The notes below the pieces were generated by a model. It was not told the DNA's origin, searched no databases, and was given only the letters and a program-made list of their open reading frames with translations. Position numbers and translations under genes: made by a program. Source: Candolleomyces eurysporus (Eukaryota > Basidiomycota > Agaricomycetes > Agaricales > Psathyrellaceae). Taken from it: a stretch of DNA of 64,000 nt. Each line of letters starts with the position of its first letter. Position 1 is the first letter of the stretch. This document shows, piece by piece, positions 10,917 through 22,990 of the stretch. The stretch is taken from the NCBI GenBank assembly GCA_027579435.1, contig JANBPK010000829.1, positions 1-64,000 of the forward strand, in the 5' to 3' direction.

Positions 10917-13900
10917 AGCGACGAGCCGGCTTTCGACCCCTCTTCGTCGTCATCCCCTTCTCATGATCGCGCTTCAAATACTTGTGACGCGCTGGATCCT
11001 TCTTCGACGCTTTTTATGGAGATAAGGGCGACGATTTCTGCTAATCGTATGGTAATCAGTGTGATATTCATCCAACCGACGAAATTTAATTTACCTCCTT
11101 GGGAGCAGCACCGCCATCACGTCCCTTCTCATTTTGCAGATTCGACCTCCTCTGGACAACCTGAATATTCTCAATCGAAAACTCCACGATCAAAGTCCCC
11201 TTCTCCCCCTCACCCTCGTCGCACTACTCGTCTCGATCTCATCCTGGATCCTCTTGATTCTCGTATCGTCCCTCTCGCCTGGGGATTTCGCCTTCTCTCT
11301 CTTCAAAAGATCCTCCAGCTCCTCTTTATACCACTGCTGGAACAGCGGCGTCACAGCGTTGTTGTTATTCGCCCACCGCAAGACGCGCAAGGCGTCAGCG
11401 TGGTTGCCCATCTCGATGAAGCCGTAACCCTTGCTTCGGCCTTTACCCGTGATAGGGTCCACACGTTCGTTCTGGCGCACAATCTTGGTCTGCTTCACGC
11501 CAGTATCCCGTCCTTTCCCTTTATGCTTGCTCTTCCCCGCAGCGCCTTTTTCTTGCGGAGCCTCCCCAGCCTCTTCCAACCCCTTCTTCAAGATCTCTTC
11601 TAAAGCAGTTTCGGATCGCTCGGTGAGTTCGTCGACGGTCAAAGATTCCCTTTGCCCTTCCTTGACCTCGGTTTGGAACGCACGGCGAGCGTGGATGGCG
11701 AGTCGTTTCAGCATGCGTTCGGAAACGTATAGGGGGATCTGCCGCACGCTAAGACGCGTCCTTGAAATGAAAAGCGAGGGGTTGGATTTGAGCAAGGTCC
11801 TTCGTTGGTTATACGATGCAGTCCGACGCTCGATCTCCGTGGGAGAGAGGTTGGCCGCTGCTGGGGAATTGGGGTGGATGACTAGAGGAAAAAATGAGAT
11901 ATTAGAACACAGAATGATGGAAATTGAGGCGTCCACGTACTCCCTTCGCGCAGCAAATACATGTTGCGTTTATCCTGCTTCTCCCTCAGCTTTTCTCCCT
12001 CCTCCTTCAGTCTGCTTGCGACATCGCGGGTAACTGCACGCACGACGTCGAGTGTTCGACCATGGAGGACCAAGCTCCGTGCTAGGCTTGACGAAGGATC
12101 AGGAGTGAGAATCGAGGGTAGGCTAAACGGATTTTTCTTTGGCTAGGTAGATACATGTGAGTAAACCGCGATGACGAGTAGGGCAAGGGTGACGTACTGC
12201 AGAATTGTGGCCAGCTGTTTCTGAGCGCAGGATCTCGCTTTGATCGACAACTTTGTCCGCATCTTCTTTGTTCCAAAAGCACGCGAAACCTGTGCCCCGT
12301 GAGCGGCCAGTAGCAGGGTCGGTGGTGACTACTGCATATCGAAGGGGACCAAAGGCGCGGAATCTATGAAAANTTCTCGTATGAGTAAATTGAGCAAGCG
12401 GGAGCACGGCAGGGAGAAGATATACTCACAATGTCCGTAGTTCATCTTCTGTCGCGATGTAAGGGACATTCCGAACGAAAAGCGTAGTCCCTGCTTCGGG
12501 GGGAGGTAGCTGCGGCTTGGTGGGTTCTTCTTCGTCTGTGTCGCGATCATAGCCTTCATCCCCGTCGCGTGAAGATGTTGACTCGTCATCGCCATCGTCG
12601 TCTTCGTGAACACCCAAGCCCTCGTCTCCACTGTCGGATTCACCTCCGCTATCCGATGAAGGCTCGTCCATTTCGACGTTGCCCCCCGCAGGTTGCTCTT
12701 CCATCTTTGCCATTTCCTCCTTCCATTTCTCCTTGCTCAACGCCCAATCGACGGCGATGACACGCTCATCCTGGTCGTCCTCTCCAACCTCCTTCTTCTC
12801 TTCACCTCCCTCGGCCTCAGCGTCAGCGTCAGACTCAACATCGGGTGCTGCTGCCCCTTCCTTCTTGACACCCTTCATCCTCTTCTCCAACCGCAACTGC
12901 TTTTTCTTCTTTTGCTTGGCCGACACGAGCTCTTCCGCTAGACCAGCCCGAATCGCCTTGCCGTTACACCCCTCCAAAGCCCTTTCCGCGTCCTTCTTAC
13001 TGAGCATCCAAACGAATGCAAAGCCCTTGTTCCTCCGCCGCGAACTTTCCTGTTCCCCCTCCTCGGCCTCCTTTGCTTCTGTCAGAGGCATCGTTATCGA
13101 ATGCACGGGACCGTATGGAAGGAACATGGCGCGAAGGTCTTGTTCTGTTGCGTTGAATGGAAGATTTCGAACGATGAGACGGCTTGCTCGTGTCGGTGCC
13201 GAGCCTGATTTCGCAGCGGCCGGTTTTGCGAGATGCTCGAGTCGTTTCTTGAGAGTAACCGACAGCAGAGAGCCTTTGTATACATGTGCGTGGAGTTTGC
13301 TAACGGCGTCCTGAGCTTTTGCGGGATTTTCGAAGAGAACGTGGGCTGTTGCATAATTAGTCTTCAGATGTATGAACGCGGTGCTCGATAACTCACCAGC
13401 ACTTGGATCTTCTTCTCCGTTCTCTTTTTTGATGGGCCAGGTGAGATCTTTTGCCCCAGGGCATTTTCGAATTTTCTTCCATAGGATTTTAGAGTCGAGG
13501 GGGCTAGGAAGACCGGTCACGATGACGGTGCGCACGGCAAGAGGGTCGTTTGGTGTTCGAGGTCCAGGCTGACGGGGCCGACTCTTGACTTCTTTCTTCT
13601 CCTCAGAGGCCCCTTCTTCTTTACGTTTCTACACTGAGATTAGACGTAAAGAAACCATGGAATGACAGTTCTACTCACCCGTTTATCTGCCCACTGCACG
13701 CGAATCTTCCTTCCGGCTATTGACAGTCCCTCCTCCTCGACTTTTGAGTAGCAACCCTCTGCGTCTTCCTCCAGGGCGAAGGAGACGTATCCAACACCTT
13801 TGGAGACGCCGGTCCCATGTTCTGTGACAACGAAAGCCGTTCGGACGGGCGCGATATCTGAGAACAGGGGTTTCGAGGTCGACCGAGGTCGCTGAATACG

Positions 13901-14035
13901 GGAGATTGGATACGAAAAGTGTGGCTCTGGAGATCTTCTTGAATATCGCGTCTGTATACTGAGAATGGAGGGAAAAACTCACCCATGGCTCTCTTCCTCT
14001 TCCCTTTCCTTACGCTTTCCTAGATTTAAAGCCAT
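10917..14035 (-). CDS. NOP4: NOP4/RBM28-like nucleolar RNA-binding protein (four RRMs)
   Basis: A multi-exon gene for about 860 residues. The start exon is 22 nt (14035-14014), followed by a 62-nt intron (GTAAGG donor). RRM1 is in 13951-13679, RRM2 in 13628-13397, RRM3 (RLIVRNLPFNATE, then RNKGFAFVWM) and the start of RRM4 (TTLFVRNVPYIATE) in 13345-12430. Next come 12363-12198, 12142-11941 and 11881 to about 11091. The C-terminal part has the family signatures NMYLLREG, TRLSVRQIPLYVSERMLK, SKGYGFIEM and GTLIVEFSIENIQVV, and ends in a basic tail. Between RRM3 and RRM4 is an acidic linker. Nop4/RBM28 is a nucleolar factor for large-subunit rRNA processing. Two one-base frame breaks occur in G runs, at 13867-13870 and about 11200-11215. 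The exact last exon (after about 11015) is uncertain. Confidence 0.85.
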
Positions 14036-14643
14036 GGTGGTGGTACATACTCGACGAGCGATCGTTTTTCTGAAATGTTTGCCGCGTCGGCAGCAGTATT
14101 ATGATCGAAGGCCAAAGGCAAACAGCACCAGCATTTGATTGAGCCGCGTGTGGGCAGGGCTGCAGTCCGAATATCTCGCCGAGCATGCAGATCTGCCTGG
14201 AAAAGATCTAGAATGGCCAGCGAAATCAATGGATAAGTACTACCTGTGAGTTGGCCTGACTTCCAGACTGCTTGAATGCGATAGCCTTTTCTCGCATCCC
14301 AGCCACCCCGACATTCTGGATCCGGATCCCTAATCACTAACGACCTGAGTATTAGGTCTGTATACGCTCCTGACTTATCGGCGAGGGCTGGCGTGAACTG
14401 TCTTCCGTGACCCGAGCCAATCGACTGGTTCTGGAACTACTCGCTGCGGCACTGATCACGAGCTCCAGGCGTCTAATTGACCATTTAATGTATTCAAATT
14501 GGTGTTCCTCATGTTAACCTCGTGTTGATTGACAGGCTGCTTATCTGGCATCCTCTCGAGCTGTGCACCCTTCCTTCCTCAGCACCTATCACGATCATCC
14601 TCGAATCCAACTCCTCTTCGTCTTCTTCCGTGCTCTTCCCCAG
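14036..14643. promoter_or_regulatory. Divergent promoter between NOP4-like gene and NLR2
   Basis: 608 bases between two head-to-head genes. Parts recur before NLR3 (about 19000-19582), before NLR4 (about 26060-26770) and upstream of the NOP4 fragment at 4198. A conserved segment near 14160-14235 (cgccgagcatgcagatctg, then gatctagaatggccagcg) is kept in three copies. This fits a bidirectional promoter driving a housekeeping gene on one side and an NLR on the other. Confidence 0.6.
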
Positions 14644-17501
14644 ATGGATGACAGATCGGCGCCCTCTGAAGCGGCCTTCTCTGGTGCTGAAGACGTTGAT
14701 TCAACGCCGAGAGAAGTGCAGATAATACAGCACTACCATGGCACAGTCACAGTGAACAAAGTCGAATACGCTGAGAACGCGAATCTTGGGAATATCTATG
14801 GTGAGCTTTCGTTTATCTACTGAATAGTAGACAGGGATCGACTTGTTGATTTTTCTCGTCAAGGTACCCTCAACCAAGTTTCTGATCGATCCGATGCAAC
14901 CGCTGAGAATCAGCAGCATCCCGAGCCCATCGATCAAGCAGGTGAGTTACAGCTGTCCCCGACATTGCCAGTCGCTATTCCGATTAATCCATTGCCAAGT
15001 CTCATACCTCCTTCGACTCCTTCGACCAATTCCTGATGCATCTCATACTCGAGATCGAGAGACATCTCCCCCGAATTCGGCGTGCTTCCGTGGTACACGA
15101 GTAGAAATTATTCGTAGAATTGTTGCATGGGCCGATAGCACACTGCTGTGGAACACCCACGTCCTCTGGCTTTACGGCTACGTAGGATGCGGGAAATCCG
15201 CTATCGCTCTAGCAATCGCGCTCAAGTTCGAAGAGAGGAATCGGTTGGTTGGGAGCTTTTTCTTCTTCCGAAACACTGGCGATCGAAGTCGAATGACGAG
15301 GTTCGCGACAACTCTGGCCTGCCAATTGGCAGACGCAGTCCCCGAAGCGGCACCATTCATCGAGAAGGCAGTCAAAGCGAAGTCAGGTCTTCTTAAGTCG
15401 AATTTGGTCGCCCAGCTTCGCCACCTCGTGTACGAGCCGTTCAAAGCTGCGGCCAAGCGTGGCCGCCTCCTCAAAACGTCCCTCCTCAAAGGCCCATTCC
15501 TCATTGTTATTGATGGACTCGACGAATGTGAAGACCGTCAGGACGTGCAGGCTTTCATCGACGACATGCTCAAGTTCTTCAAGAAAAACCCTCTCGTTCC
15601 TCTCCGAGTCTTTATCACCAGTCGGGTCGAGCAACACATTCAAAGCCACCTGAAGAACGGCCAAGTCCGTCTGGAGAACCTCATCAACCATTGTTCGCGG
15701 GACGACATCGACACGTTTATGCAGACTTGCTTCGAGGCAGAGAAAGAACGAAATCCTATNATCAATTCCTATATTCAAAAACACGGGGATTGGCCAACGA
15801 AGAAGGATAGAGACCTATTGGTGGATCACATCGGAGGATCGTTCATTTTCGCGTCCGCGCTCTTCAAGTACATCGTCGACCCCACCGACAACCAATCAAC
15901 GCCGATGGAGCGTCTCCCCCACACCCTCAACATGAACCCCGGCCTAGATACCCTCTATGCGAGAACGCTCTCTCGGTCCCAGGATCTCCCCCATTTTTCC
16001 AACATCATATCAACTCTCGCATTACTCTTTGACCCACTCCCTATTGTCGGGCTCGCCGAACTCCTTGGCATCGAGAGTTTTGAAGTCGTTCGGGTCCTCG
16101 TCAACTTAGAAGCAATCATCCATATTCCGGGCACCGACGACTTACCTGTCACCATGTGTCACACTTCCCTCCGCGACTTCCTCACAACTGAAAGTCGATC
16201 CGGACGTTTCTTTGCTCCTCCCTCATTCCATGCTTATCTTGCAGATCGCTGCCGCAACACCGAGAAGGAGCAGCGGTCTGGGACAGCTGCCGCTTCGTAT
16301 CGTGTTGACCACTTCAAAAAACATCTCAATGCTGCCTATGCTCGTATCCTCGCAATGTCTCATAACCTTCCCCATTTCTCTGACATCATATTGACCATTA
16401 CATTCCTTGGCAGGCCACTTTCGATTGTTGGGATTGCAGATCATCTTGGCATAAAAGCTTCTGATGTTTCTCAGGTCGTGGCCAGTCTGCGAGAGCTCAT
16501 CGATAGCCCGGGGATCGACGAAGATGAACCTGTGATTATTCGCCACACATCTCTCCGCGACTTCCTCGTCTCCAAAACCTGGTCAAGTACCTTCTTTGTA
16601 TCACCTTCCTATCACCTCAAGCTATCCTACCACTGCTTCAGCCTCATACTTGAGCGCCGGCTGAACGATATTCCATCGTCGCCATTCCCAAGAGATACCG
16701 AGTGGACTTATGACCGCTACTTGATCCAGTCTCTGAAGACGAATTCGGAACAAAGTATCCTCGCTGAACTGAAGCAGCTCCCCCCTGACCAAAACTTGTC
16801 GTACCACCTCTATTTGTTCACTTTCTTTCTCCTCTGGTTATTCGGGGATCTTCCTCATCACAGGCCCCAGCAAGTTTGGTTCGCCCTCACCAAATGCATC
16901 GAATCGCTGGCCCTCGGGTTGGAAAGTGATCCCGCACCAGACAGATGGCTACAGGAGGAGCTCTATTGGTTTGCCAGAAATTCTTTCACACATATGAGCA
17001 GCGAATATGTGTATCGCTCGAAAATACACCAGGAACAAGCTACGACCTTGCAGCGCGATGTAGGGCGTATAGGAAAAGCGATAAGAGAGAAGGTATTTAT
17101 GGGCTTCTCTCCCCTTTGAGCATTCTATCTAACCAAGAAACTCTCCATACAGTGTCGCAGCAGTCTCCCAGGGGGCCCATCAGTTCCCAGTACCGGCCGT
17201 TTCACTAGCGATTGGGTATGTGCTCCTCCGGATCCTTCGTGAGTGCCGGTTTTGACCTTACTTCCACAGGGGCTTTACCGGTTTACACCCATGGATGCAT
17301 ACAGAGTAAGTTTGTTCGTTTTCTAACATCCTTATTGCAATTTCGAACGATGACCAGTTGTTCCAATGGATAGACGCACGTTTACAGACGGAAATGAGCC
17401 TTGCAGCACCAGAGGTTGCATGTGATTTGGTCCTCAGTGTAGCTGTGCAGGGTCTTTTCAGTGACTCGATTTATATGGAAATAAGCAAGGCCTCCACTTA
17501 A
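14644..17501 (+). CDS. NACHT-domain NLR-type STAND protein, copy 2 (NLR2)
   Basis: Six exons: 14644-14800, 14864-14941, 15000-17092, 17153-17215, 17270-17305, 17358-17501. They total 2571 nt (856 residues) with no frame break. An N-terminal region of about 80 residues, in two small exons, has a short beta-prone stretch (HYHGTVTVNKVEYAENANLG). The NACHT domain follows: Walker A GYVGCGKSA at about 138-146, Walker B FLIVIDGLDECED at about 245-257, ITSR sensor at about 285. Two winged-helix-like modules at about 394-474 and 522-602 share the ending HTSLRDFL. The C-terminal part has no WD40, ankyrin or TPR repeats that I can see. The expected role is an intracellular nonself or stress sensor. N15760 is in frame and looks like one unresolved base. 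Confidence 0.85.
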
Positions 17502-18060
17502 CTGTCCTAGCTCGTGTCCGTGTACGTTTCGTAGTTTCAATGCAGTCATGCTCCAAGAAATGTCCCGCTTTTGGTGCGCTGAACCACCACTGGCATTCAC
17601 CGTCCTTGGATCCACAAGCCCCCTTTAGATCTAGGGTTCTCAGCTGGCACCGTTTGTCCACTGCCTGACATTTGTCAAAGAAGCTAATACATGTGGCAAC
17701 ACTGAGCATATAAAGACCCGGCGGCGCCGTATCAACGCAGTCCGCAGAACAGACGACAGCAGCGTTGAACATGTAACTAAAACGGGCAGCTTGACTTTGG
17801 TCAAATCAAGTTTATCCAACCGGTCGGCAGTCTCGACTAGAGTACCACTTTGATTTGAGATTTAGGACATCTACAAGTCAACAAATAACGGGATGACGGT
17901 TATGGCCGGTGCTCGGGACAGGTCCTCCGCTGCTTTGATCTCTTCGTATAGTTGAATGGGTGGAGGGAAGGGTGAGAAGGAAGGGTCAGTGTTTGTCTCT
18001 TCAGCTACTAGCAAGTGGCAGGGATGCTAGAACAGAATACCAGGGAGAGTGTCAGCAAAT
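17502..18060 (+). repeat. 3' tail of NLR2
   Basis: Duplicate of the tails after NLR1, NLR3 and NLR4, with no supported gene. An opposite-strand frame starting MFNAAVVCSADCVD at about 17772 is also seen after NLR3, but it is not kept in the NLR4 tail. Confidence 0.55.
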
Positions 18061-18975
18061 TTTATAATGATCAACGAGGGAGGAAAGATAAACACTATTG
18101 CTCACTTTCGCCAATCGATCATTCCCGACATATCACTTTCATTTGCTGGGGTAGAGTCGGTGCGAAGATGTCTTGGGGAAACGGTGACGAGGCCCAACCA
18201 CATCTGGATTTCGAGGTGCCAACGATGCTGATGAGTGCCGCAAACCCATTGCAGATGCAGCAATGCGCCCATTTTCTTCATCGCCCTCCCCTCCTCCCTC
18301 GCCTTCTCTCAGTCTCAGTTGCCTTCACCATGAAGACGCTGGTGAAACCCAGCCACCGAACCGTCAAGGACACTCCAGCGGCGTTGCGGTGGATCTGGAT
18401 GGTGCAGGGAATCAACGGTGAAGGGCGCGTAGAAGAACGGAGGCGAGCCGCCGTTGAATAGGAAGCACTCTGGAATGCGGCAAGCACCATCAGAATGGCC
18501 GAAGGTAGGAGGACTTGCCTGTGGGAGGGAAGGCGTAAATGCTGGCGTCGTTGGTTGTCGTTGAATCCAAGGGAAATGATACTAATAGGAGATTATCAGC
18601 GGAGAGCGAAGGTTGGAATTGTGTTCCCGGGGAAACGGGGGACGAGATGGCTTCTTGTGGGTATCGCAAGGCGGGATTAGGGTGAGAGCTGTTGTAAGTG
18701 TCAGTGGTGAACTGCTAGCGTACAACAGTGACGACGCCAGGTCAGGATATCTGTGACTGGAAGAACATGAGTGGGTATTGCGATGAGGGAGAGACTTCCC
18801 AACGCACCTGTGGGTGGTTACATTCTGTCCAACTGAGCGGAAGGCTCCAGGCGAAGCAATTGAATCACGAATTCCAATATTGCTTTTGATTTCTTCAAGA
18901 AAAAGTGGTATGGCAGGTGGCCGACGGGACCGGGCGAAAGGGATGGCGAGGGTGATGGTCCGGGGGNAAATCTAA
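18061..18975 (-). pseudogene. Module X, copy 2 (truncated)
   Basis: Matches module X copies 1, 3 and 4 but lacks the about 820 bases present at 5790-6610 of copy 1, a deletion shared with copy 3. It ends near 18975, after the stretch aaatctaacacca, and then jumps straight into the NLR promoter. The N at 18967 follows a run of five G. Confidence 0.55.
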
Positions 18976-19582
18976 CACCACACCTTCGGGAGGGCATCAT
19001 TAGCGGCAGCAGTGTTATGATCGAAGGCCAAAGACAAACAACATCCGCGTTTGATTGAGCCGCGCGTGGTTCTGCTTGAAAGCAGGCTGCAGTCCGAATA
19101 TCTCGCCGAGCATGCAGATCTGCCTGGAAAAGATCTAGAATGGCCAGCGAAATCAATGGATAATTACTACCTGTGAGTTGGGCTGACTCGAATCCAGACC
19201 GCTTGAATGCGATAGCCTTTTCTCACATCCCAGCCACCCCGACATTCTGAGTCTGGATCCGGATCCCTATCACTAACGACCTGAGCATTAGGTCTGTATA
19301 CGCTCCTGACTTATCGGCGAGGGCTGGCGTGAACTGTCTTCCGTGACCCGAGCCAATCGACTGGTTCTGGAACTACTCGCTGCGGCACTGATCACGGGCT
19401 TCGGGCGTCTAATTGACCATTTAATGTATTCAAATTGGTGTTCCTCATGTTAGCCTCGTGTTAATTAACAGGCTGTGTATCTGGCATCCTCTCGAGCTGT
19501 GCACCCTTCCTTCCTCAGCACCTATCACGTCGATCATTCTCGAATCCAACTCCTCTTCGTCTTATTCCGTGCTCCTCCCCAG
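18976..19582 (+). promoter_or_regulatory. Upstream region of NLR3 (copy of the divergent promoter)
   Basis: Near-duplicate of 14050-14643, including the catgcagatctg and gatctagaatgg segments. The NOP4 coding part that should lie to its left is missing and module X is joined there instead, so this promoter drives only NLR3. Confidence 0.6.
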
Positions 19583-22428
19583 ATGGATGACAGATCGGCG
19601 CCCTCTGAAGCGGCCTTCTCTGGTGCTGAAGACGTTGATTCAACGCCGAGAGAAGTGCAGATAATACAGCACTACCATGGCACAGTGAACAAAGTCGAAC
19701 GCGTTGAGAACGCGATTTTTGGGGATAACCATGGTGAGCGTTCGTTTATTTACTGAACAATAGACAGGGATCGACTCGTTGATTTTTCTCGTCAAGGTAC
19801 CCTCAACCAAGTTTCTGATCGATCCGATGCAACCGCTGAGAATCAGCAGCATCCCGAGCCCATCGATCAAGCAGGTGAGTTACAGCTGTCCCCGACATTG
19901 CCAGTCGCTATCCCGATTAATCCATTGCCAAGTCTCATACCTCCTTCGACTCCTTCGACCAATTCCTGATGCATCTCATACTCGAAATCGAGAGACATCT
20001 CCCCCAAATTCGGCGTGCTTCCCTGGTACACGAATAGAAATTATTCGTAGAATTGTTGCATGGGCCGATAGCACACTGCTGTGGAACACCCACGTCCTCT
20101 GGCTTTACGGCTACGTAGGATGCGGGAAATCGGCTATCGCTCTAGCAATCGCGCTCAAGTTCGAAGAGAGGAATCGGTTGGTTGGGAGCTTTTTCTTCTT
20201 CAGAAACGCTGGCGATCGAAGTCGAATGACGAGGTTCGCAACAACTCTGGCCTGCCAATTGGCAGACGCAATCCCCGAAGCGGCACCATTCATCGAGAAG
20301 GCGCTCAAGGAGAAGCCAGGCCTCTTACAATCGAGTTTAGTGTCCCAGCTTCGCCACTTGGTGTACGAGCCCTTTAAGGCTGCTGCCTGGAGCGGGCGCC
20401 TGCTCTGGACGACCGCTCTCAAAGGCCCTTTTCTTATTGTTATTGATGGACTTGACGAATGCGAGGACCGGCGCGATGTGGAGGCTTTCATTGATGATAT
20501 GCTCGACTTCTTTAAAAAGAACCCCCGTACTCCACTGCGATTCTTCATCACCAGCCGGGTCGAGCAACACATCCAAGGCCGTCTCATGGGTAATCAAGTT
20601 CATCTGGAGAACCTCATCAACCATTGTTCACGGGTAGACACCGACACGTTTATACAGACTTGCTTTGAGGCCGAGAAACAACGAAATCCCGTCATCCAGG
20701 CTTATATTCAAAAATACGGGGATTGGCCAACGAAGAAGGACAAGGACCAATTGGTGGATCATATCGGCGGATCGTTCATTTTCGCATCCGCGCTTTTCAA
20801 GTACATCGTCGACCCCACCGACAATCAATCAACGCCGATGGAGCGTCTCCCCCACACCCTCAACATGAACCCCGGCCTTGATACCCTCTATGCGAGAACG
20901 CTCTCTCGGTCCCAGGATCTCCCCCATTTTTCCAACATCATATCAACTCTCGCATTACTCTTTGAACCACTCCCTATTGTCGGGTTCGCCGAACTCCTCG
21001 GCATCGAGAATTTTGAAGTCGTTCGGGTCCTCGTCAACTTACAAGCAATCATCCATATTCCCGGCACCGACGACTTACCTGTCACCATGTGTCACACATC
21101 CCTCCGCGACTTCCTCACAACTGAAAGTCGATCCGGACGTTTCTTTGCTCCTCCCTCATTCCATGCTTATCTTGCGGATCGCTGCCGCGACATCAAGAAG
21201 GAGCAGCGGTCTGGGACAGCTGTTGCTTTGTATCTTGTTGAACACTTCGAAAAACATCTCGATGCTGCCTATGCTCACATCCTCGCAAATTCCCAAGACT
21301 TTCCCTATTTCTCTGACATCATATCAACCATCACATTGCTTCTCGAGCCACTTTCGATTGCTGCGATCGCAGATCTTCTTTGCGTAGAAGCTTCTGATGT
21401 TTCTCAGGTTGTGGCCAGTCTGCGAGAGCTCATCAATAGCCCGGGGATCGACAAAGATGAACCTGTGATTATTCGCCACACATCCCTCCGCGACTTCCTC
21501 ACCTCCACAACCCGGTCAGGGACCTTCTTTGTATCACCTTCCTATCATCTCAAGTTATCCTACCACTGCTTCAGCCTCAATGTTGAACACCAGCTGAATA
21601 ATATTCCATCGTCGCCGGTTACAGAATATAGCGAGCTGCACTGTCAATACCACTGGAACCAGTTTCTGAACACGAATTCGGAACGAAGTACCCTCGCTGA
21701 ACTGAAGCAGCTCTCCCCTGACCGAAACTTGTCATGCCACCTCTATTTGTTCACTTTCACTTTCTTCTGGTTATTCGGGGATCCTCCTGATCACAGGCCC
21801 CAGCAAGTTTGGCTCGCCCTTACCAAATGCATCGAATCCCTGGCCCTCGGCTTGGAAAGTGATCCCGCACCAGACAGATGGCTACAGGAGAGGCTCTATT
21901 GGTTTGCCAGAAATTCTTTCAGACATATGGGCGGCGAATATGTGTATCGCTCGGAAATGCACCGGGAACAAGCTGTGACCTTGCAGCGCGATGTAGGGCG
22001 TATAGGAAAAGCGATAAGAGAGAAGGTATTTATGGGCTTCTCTCGCCTTTGAGAATTCTATCTAACCAAGAAACTCTCCATACAGTGTCGCAGCAGTCCC
22101 CCAGAGAGCCCATCAGTTCCCAGTACCGACCGTTTCATTAGCGATCGGGTATGTGCTCCTCCGGATCCTTCGTGAGTGCCCTTTTTGACCTTACTTCCAC
22201 AGGGGCTTTACCTGTTTACACCCATGGATGCATACAGAGTAAGTTTGTTCGTTTTCTAACATCCTTATTGCAATCTCAAACGATGACTAGTTGTTCCAAT
22301 GGATAGACGCACGTTTACAGACGGAAATGAGCCTTGCAGCACCAGAGGTTGCATGTAATTTGGTCCTGAGTGTAGCTATGCTGGGTGCCCGCTTGGATTA
22401 TATGAAAATAAGCAAGGCCTCCGCTTAA
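19583..22428 (+). CDS. NACHT-domain NLR-type STAND protein, copy 3 (NLR3)
   Basis: Same six-exon layout as NLR2: 19583-19733, 19797-19874, 19933-22025, 22086-22148, 22203-22238, 22291-22428. The total is 2559 nt (852 residues), fully open. Exon 1 is six bases shorter than in NLR2, losing two residues in the beta-prone stretch (HYHGTVNKVERVENA). Walker A, Walker B, ITSR and both winged-helix-like modules are kept. Differences from NLR2 cluster in the part after Walker B region 1 (AAWSGRLLWTTALKG for AAKRGRLLKTSLLKG), in the second module and in the C-terminus, as in a diverging recognition paralogue. It is probably functional. Confidence 0.85.
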
Positions 22429-22990
22429 TTGTCCCAGCTCGTGTCCGTGTACGTTTCGTAGTCCCAATGCAGTCATGCTCCAAGAAATGTCCCGCTTTTG
22501 GTGCACTGAACCCCACTGGCACTCACCGTCCTTGGATCCACAAGCCCCCTTTAGATCTTGGGTTTTCAGCTGGCACCATTTGTCCACTGCCTGACATTTG
22601 TCAAAGAAGCTAATACATGTGGCAACACTGAGCATATACAGACCCGGCGGCGCCGTATCAACGCAGTCCGCAGAACAGACGACAGCAGCGTTGAACATGT
22701 AACTAAAACGGGCAGCTTGACTTTGGTCAAATCAAGTTTATCCAACCGGTCGGCAGTCTCGACTAGAGCACCACTTTGATTTGAGATTTAGGACATCTGC
22801 AAGTCAACAAATAACGGGATGACGGTTATGGCCGGTGCTCGGGACAGGTCCTCCGCTGCTTCGATCTCTTCGTATCGTTGAATGGGTGGAGGGAAGGGTG
22901 AGAAGGAAGGGTCAGTGTTTGTCTCTTCAGCTACTAGCAAGCGGCAGGGATGCTAGAACAGAATACCAGGGAGAGTGTCAGCAAATTATA
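22429..22990 (+). repeat. 3' tail of NLR3
   Basis: Close duplicate of 17502-18060. It carries an opposite-strand open frame of 127 codons (22698-22315) that is Cys-containing and overlaps the last NLR3 exons. That frame is considered a shadow. Confidence 0.55.

Noticed and set aside
12679..13314. Plus-strand frame of 211 codons opposite the NOP4-like gene
   Set aside because: A Ser/Phe-rich shadow of the acidic and lysine-rich stretch of NOP4.
13952..13982. A 31-nt intron with GTGAGT donor at the NOP4 start, with initiation at the ATG of ccatgg
   Set aside because: Too short for a fungal intron. The GTAAGG donor upstream gives a 62-nt intron and keeps the first ATG in frame.
15383..15784. 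Long minus-strand frames opposite the NACHT exons (also 20111-20587, 27526-28029)
   Set aside because: They are shadows of a strongly coding plus strand and lack their own motifs or splice signals.
17458..17772. Minus-strand Cys-containing frame MFNAAVVCSADCVD in the NLR2 tail, repeated at 22315-22698
   Set aside because: It overlaps the last NLR exons, and the NLR4 tail has a stop in it. It is conserved only because the DNA is recently duplicated.
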